Below, one piece after another: positions 59,310 through 64,000 of a stretch of DNA of 64,000 nt. The stretch comes from Corticium candelabrum (taxonomy: Eukaryota; Porifera; Homoscleromorpha; Homosclerophorida; Plakinidae). Within the stretch, counting starts at the first letter, position 1. Every line of letters begins with the position of its first letter. The notes under the pieces were generated by a model. The model was not told the origin of the DNA and ran no database searches. It saw only the letters and a list, made by a program, of their open reading frames with translations. The position numbers and the translations under genes are program-made. The stretch is from contig NC_085085.1 in the NCBI RefSeq assembly GCF_963422355.1, positions 12,415,985 to 12,479,984 of the forward strand. Reading direction: 5' to 3'.

Positions 59310-61632
59310 TTAATCAAAACTATCAAAGGTACCTTTTTGTAGCTGTCTAGTAAGATGTGAGGGGCCATCTCCAGACTTTGGTACTGAGTGCAATGATGGT
59401 AACTCCACTGAACAATCTTTGGTAAAATGTGAGGGGATGTCTCCAGATTTCAGTATTGGGTGCATCGATGGTAACTCTGCTGAACAATCTGGGAGCGAGG
59501 CAAACCCAAACGTGATTTTAAATGCTGCAGGTAAAATTTTTGCAAAACGTTGACAAAATACTGGCCTTGACTTTGGACTGAAGAAAGCAATGATGAGCTG
59601 CACCATTGCCAGTCCTGGTAACCGAATGACTAGCAGACAACTGTTACAAGACAAAATTTGAACAATTTCTATTTCTGAATCCTTGACTCCCGCTTCTAGA
59701 GAGAGAAGATTAAGTATCGTGTTGGCGTGTCTTTCAACCTCAGCTTTCTCAACTCCACTGACAACAACTGTAATCAAAGCTTTGTTGGCAACATGAACTA
59801 CATGAATCCATTTTCTCTCTGAATAATTGAATTGATGACACGCTGGATATGATATAATAGATTCTTTTGGAATCCCAAGTCCATGAAACAAAGCAAGCTT
59901 TAGTTGTTCCCCAAATTCTCGTTCCTTAAAGTCTTTTAATAAACTTTCTTTCATCAAAATTTGAACAGATTTTCGATTCAGTTTCTGCTCAGATGTGCTG
60001 TCATCAGAACCACCCTCTAGAAATAACAAGAAAAATACATCATTAGTATAGTACCACACAATTTCCAAGCCAAATGGTTGGTTCCACAACTCAAGCCTTA
60101 ATCTTTAAAAATCTAAGAGAATGCTGGTCTTTGCGTCTGTGCTCCATTTTTGTCCTTTACTACGGTTGCAATATTGCCTCGACCTACAACAAACAATTTA
60201 ATTTCATTACTACCAATGCCTTCGACGTGGCACGGCCGAAATCTGGTTTTGTCTGCAGTACTTGCAGACTACGCCACCCTCCTCTTCCAATTTAATCCAA
60301 AGAAAGGATGCTACTTGCCCACCAGTGACTAGCCTCGGCCTCCCACACCCGTGTAACGCCACTTTAAAATCTTTTTTTTTAAATCGGCGCTACACCGGTC
60401 TGGTAGGACAAGGCTAACCAACACAGCTAAATGTACTCAAGCAGCTGCTTGTCGTTTGGGTGGCAGTTTCCTGTTGTAACACTGTCAGCAGAGTCCATCG
60501 CTTGAGATGGACCTTCAACATGGTCTCGGGGAAACAACGTTATGTTCCCAGCAAAAGCATCTAGGGATATTATATGCTCCTGGTTCCCAGCAATTCACGA
60601 CGACGAGCCATTATCACATGAATAACACGTGAACAATGTGTGACTAACAGCCGTCTCTGCGCATAACACATGTCTCTGTTATCCCGAAATTGAAAGTACA
60701 ATTACTCAGTGCTTTGTTGCTACCTGAAGTTTGACTTACAGCTAGTTGCACTTGGTCAAGCATGCTGGGAACTTAACCGACTAGACAATGCTGAAAATTT
60801 GATTTGACACATGTGAGTCACTAGCCTAGTGGTTCCGGAGGCAATGCTTTGCGCCCAATATGGCGTCTTTCTGGCAACAACAGAAGCAAATCAATCGCTT
60901 TCTGGTGTAATTTTGCCTTGCCCCCTGCTAAAATCGAGCCCTGCAACTGATTATACAACATCAACACACAAGCAAAACTGCAACTTGTAACAGTTGAATA
61001 TAGCTTTGAAGTCGGTGCGCCATGAAGCGTCAATGGACTTAATCAATTAATTTTTAGATGCATGCCTAGTAGTAGACAACCTTCTTGTCTCTCTATGACT
61101 AGCTAGAGTCAACTGCATGCACTGACCATCGAGCTCTAGAAATTGGCTTTTGCAGAATAAAAATATCGAGGAATCTAAAGACTACATTTAGGCTGGCTAG
61201 AAGCACGGAATGCCTATCAGTGCCACACCCACATAACTATAGGTTAATTAATTAATCGTCACATGCTGCTACATGCAACTGTTTTTTCTTCTATAGATAC
61301 TTACTCTCAATGCCGATTAGACGATCTGGTCGAAAACGACTTTCCAATTCACCCAATGTCTTATCTCCAGGCTCCAAAAGTACGTCGCAGAATTCGTCAA
61401 ATGATCCGGGACCTTGTTTACGAAGCACACCTAGAATTTCCAAAGCCAAGTCCGTTTCTGACTTAGTTGACTTGGTGAAACGTTCCTCTTCATCTCCATT
61501 AATAAGGCCATGACTATATAGCCGTGGAGGAAGTCGATTCCGAAGTGGACACAACACCTCAGCCACAGACACTAGTTGAGGCTTCAACACCGTTTCCCAT
61601 CTAGAGTCTTTTGTTGCTGCAGCTGTAGCCAT
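59310..61632 (-). CDS. CARD copy 3: CARD-containing protein, apparently intact
   Basis: Exons 61632-61305 and 60016-59310 join in phase 1 (donor GAGA/GTAAGT, acceptor ATTTCTAG); 344 residues. The CARD carries EILGVLRKQGPGSFDEFCDV and LGELESRFRPDRLIGIE. Exon 2 matches copy 1, including the paired 24-residue units near the C-terminus, and stops a few codons earlier (GTFDSFD). Both frames are open. Relative to copy 1 it lacks the hAT insertion downstream. Its intron holds a foldback MITE at 60328-60417. A role as an adaptor through CARD-CARD contact is inferred from the fold only. Confidence 0.85.
60328..60417. repeat. Foldback MITE in CARD copy 3 intron
   Basis: CTAGCCTCGGCCTCCCACAC pairs with CCGGTCTGGTAGGACAAGGC around a T-rich loop; orthologous to the elements at 38040 and 48340. 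Confidence 0.7.
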
Positions 61633-61799
61633 TTATTCAGCAAGTAACGCTCACCACAACCCAGAGCTCACGTGAAAGATCAGAGGGCGTGTATCGTCGC
61701 AATCGTCATGCTTAATGTACGGGAATTTGGTTTCGAACTAAACAGAAGTATGCGACAGGAAAGGGTCTGGCTACGCAAGACTACAGTTTGGTTCAAAGC

Positions 61800-61859
61800 C
61801 GTATCTATATATTATATATATATATATATATGGTTGGTTTTGGGTTAGTTTTTAAAAAG

Positions 61860-61922
<63 letters not shown>

Positions 61923-62891
61923 TATGGTTCAGAGCCCACTACTAGCTTCTCGACCTGGCGTTGCCCGGGTAACACTAGACAGGTGCAGCAAAGGGTTGCG
62001 TACTTTTACATATCCTACCTAGTAATTAAAAACAACACTTATTAGCCTGATGTATGCAAATTGGTATGTTGTTGCATGAGTATCCCGTTCTAATTTATTA
62101 TGAAGTGTATCTCTGAAAACTTATCAGCCAGACAGAATTCTATAGATTTATAAATAGTATCCAATTGAAGACACGGAGTGTCCCGTTTCCAAAAATCCCG
62201 TTGATTGGATTAGTGATTGGTTGAAGCCATTTCGACTTGGACGCCGAGTTACTGCGAAGATGCTGTTGCTGTTGCGAGGAACAGGTGTATCGAACTAGGC
62301 ATTAGTCGACACGTGTCCAGTTTAGAAAATTCCATTGATTGGATTATTGATCCCGTTGAAGCCATTTCGACAGTCCCGTTGCTGGAAACAGGTGTATCGA
62401 ACCTGGCATCTATAATTTCGACGCGAATCCCGTGTATCCGTAATGTAAAGTCACGTGCAGTACTCACCCGGATACTTCGTTTCCCGTACATGACGAAGTC
62501 ACGACTCGTGCCGACTCTCGTCATTTCGACAGTCCCGCTGAACGTCGTCACTTCAAAGACGTTTCTGGTATTGCGGGGAACACGTGTATCAAACACGGCA
62601 GCTCTTCGATGGGCGTAGACGGGCAAACGGCTGTGGGAGTTTTTTCAAGACCCGGATATTTGCAAAAATGTCTTCCCTCTCCCAACGTCGACAGCAATAA
62701 ACGACACGCTCCGCGCGTACCGTCCGACGTCGGGAACGTGCAGTTTAATTTCGGTACAGATCCGATACGGAGTTACGGAGATATTCGCGCGCGAGAGGAG
62801 GCGGCTTCCATCGGCTGGAAATCGCGCCTAGGGATTCGGCGTGCGCGAGCCAAATTCGGCGGAGATCGGACTCGCCCTTCTTTTTATCCTG

Positions 62892-62974
<83 letters not shown>

Positions 62975-63060
62975 ACGTGCAAGACACACAGACAGGCGGC
63001 TCTCCTTTTTATATAGAAACAAGCTCCAATGCCCGGCTTCGCCCGGGTAATAGTTTAATC
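61800..63060. repeat. Repeat block shared with 50850-52195
   Basis: Contains a (TA)n run at about 61862-61920, CTCGACCTGGCGTTGCCCGG at 61950, the TCCCGTTGATTGGATT units, and (CA)n at 62896-62972. It ends near GCCCGGCTTCGCCCGGGTAA at 63030, which echoes the start motif. No conserved coding frame. Confidence 0.6.
62896..62972. repeat. (CA)n microsatellite
   Basis: About 38 CA units, at the same relative place as the run at 51848. Confidence 0.97.
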
Positions 63061-63095
63061 ACACAAATTATTGATTTGCAGACACTGTTTGCTAT

Positions 63096-63133
63096 TAATG
63101 ACAGACAGACAGGACAGACAGACAGACAGGTCG
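63096..63133. repeat. (GACA)n short tandem repeat
   Basis: About eight GACA units, followed by CGCCTTTATAGGTAGAGAT, a variant of the CTCCTTTATATA...AGAGAT sequence that ends the block at 51929. Confidence 0.8.
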
Positions 63134-63548
63134 CCTTTATAGGTAGAGATTATAGCAGAAAGTATCTAAAAATGCGTTTGATGGTTGGAGACGCAGAGGG
63201 GGTGTAGCCAGGTCACGTACAGTTTGTATAGAGAGATCTTTGTAGATTTCCCAACTCTCTGCTGTATAGTGTTGGTTATCATCCTTGTGCAAAAAAAGTT
63301 CCAATAACTGCACAAACCAATTACACTAACTTACGCCTTTGTCAGCGCAACCCGAGCCAGACCACGTGGAGGTCAAGGCATATACTGGCTCAAAAAATTG
63401 GTTGAGACATGCTCAACCTGGAGCTCCCGGCTGCAGTGGTATTTGAATGTTACGTACCTGCTAGATGTCTTCAGCATAGGCCTCTCACACTCCTCTTAAC
63501 AGTCAACCTCTTCTAAGCTAACCCTGGTTCAGTCGCTGCTGGCCAGCA

Positions 63549-64000
63549 TCATAGGTGATGTTGGCCATGAATGCCTGCAGCGAATCTAAAGATGACCATC
63601 TTGTCGACAGCACTTCCTGGTACACTATGTTTTCGTTTTCCTTCTTTTACCAAGAAAGTTAGTCCGTGTTTGGAGGCAACTCTAGGAATGCCAACATAAA
63701 GCTGTCCATGGCTAAAGGGTGGCTCGTGTAGATCTAGCCCTGCCACAGCTAAGGTCTGCCCTTGTGCCTTGTTACCCTTAATAGTCATAGCTTATCTTCC
63801 GCTGCACGCGCTGCAGCAGTTCTGTTGCAGTCGGCGGCCAATCGTTCTTGTCTGGCTACAGCGTGTTCCTCTACGCGAGTTCTGGCAGTGGTGTCGCGAT
63901 TAATCTGAATTCGTCGCTGTCTGTCTAACTCGTTTTCGTTCGCGCGAGCTGTAGCACTCCTGTGTCTGTCGCTGTCTAATCGCCATCGTCTAGCTGCCTC
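63549..64000 (-). mobile_element. Broken Helitron: helicase C-terminus and Arg-rich segment
   Basis: The minus-strand frame 63788-63549 reads MTIKGNKAQGQTLAVAGLDL and then FSHGQLYVGIPRVAS, the conserved final motifs of the Pif1-type helicase of Helitrons (TINKxQGQTL and SHGQLYVALSRV in intact ones). From 64000 to 63790 another minus-strand frame is Arg/Ala/Glu-rich (ERLAADCNRTAAARAAEDKL), like the repetitive N-terminal segments of Helitron proteins. The Rep domain and most of the helicase that should lie between are absent, so the element is internally deleted or two fragments are joined. The window ends within it. Confidence 0.75.

Noticed and set aside
21951..61632. CRISPR-like array or bacterial defence locus
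   Set aside because: Genes are spliced with GT-AG introns and the repeats are microsatellites and MITEs; there are no spaced identical repeats.

Overview
The window is animal nuclear DNA: AT-leaning, intron-rich (many introns of only 45-120 bp), full of (CA)n/(TG)n runs and short inverted-repeat transposons. The genes are metazoan: a GRK2/3 receptor kinase, an NDNF-like secreted protein, ADAT1, acetoacetyl-CoA synthetase, CARD and Death-domain proteins. The lineage cannot be fixed from the sequence; an early-branching marine invertebrate such as a sponge is my inference. Exon positions below were worked out by hand from splice signals, reading phase and remembered family sequences.

Left part (1-20 kb). 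A many-helix membrane protein runs off the left edge (minus strand). A G-protein-coupled receptor kinase follows (minus, 17 exons, 2.3-13.4 kb); it is collinear with GRK2/3 through the kinase domain but no PH domain is visible. A single-pass membrane protein with acidic Ser-Gly clusters (14.7-17.2 kb, minus) and a two-repeat NDNF-like protein with a GPI-type tail (18.3-19.95 kb, plus) are divergently arranged.

Right part (20-62 kb). This is dominated by a tandemly expanded death-fold locus. Three minus-strand genes A (21.95-28.85 kb), B (40.5-46.6 kb) and C (52.5-58.6 kb) encode proteins of about 1,340 residues with ankyrin repeats, a Roc GTPase with a large insert, COR, a Cys/His motif and a C-terminal Death domain, resembling DAPK1 without its kinase. 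B and C are near-identical. Interleaved with them are three copies of a two-exon gene for a CARD protein with an unfamiliar C-terminal region (37.0-39.2, 48.7-50.7, 59.3-61.6 kb). The middle CARD copy is dead: its second exon has been inverted, and its first exon has a stop and a frameshift. Gene C has lost its start codon at a duplication junction. A 3' fragment of acetoacetyl-CoA synthetase is cut at the inversion edge. A possible Death-domain relic lies downstream of gene A. ADAT1 (31.7-32.9 kb) sits between A and the first CARD gene and carries one apparent 1-nt frameshift.

Mobile DNA: a decayed LINE in a GRK intron, a decayed hAT element with a clear target duplication and an empty site in the paralogous copy, pogo-like and several foldback MITE families, and a broken Helitron at the right edge. 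The pairing of CARD and ANK-Roc-COR-Death genes as one duplicated unit suggests, without proving, a linked sensor/adaptor pair in cell-death or immune signalling.
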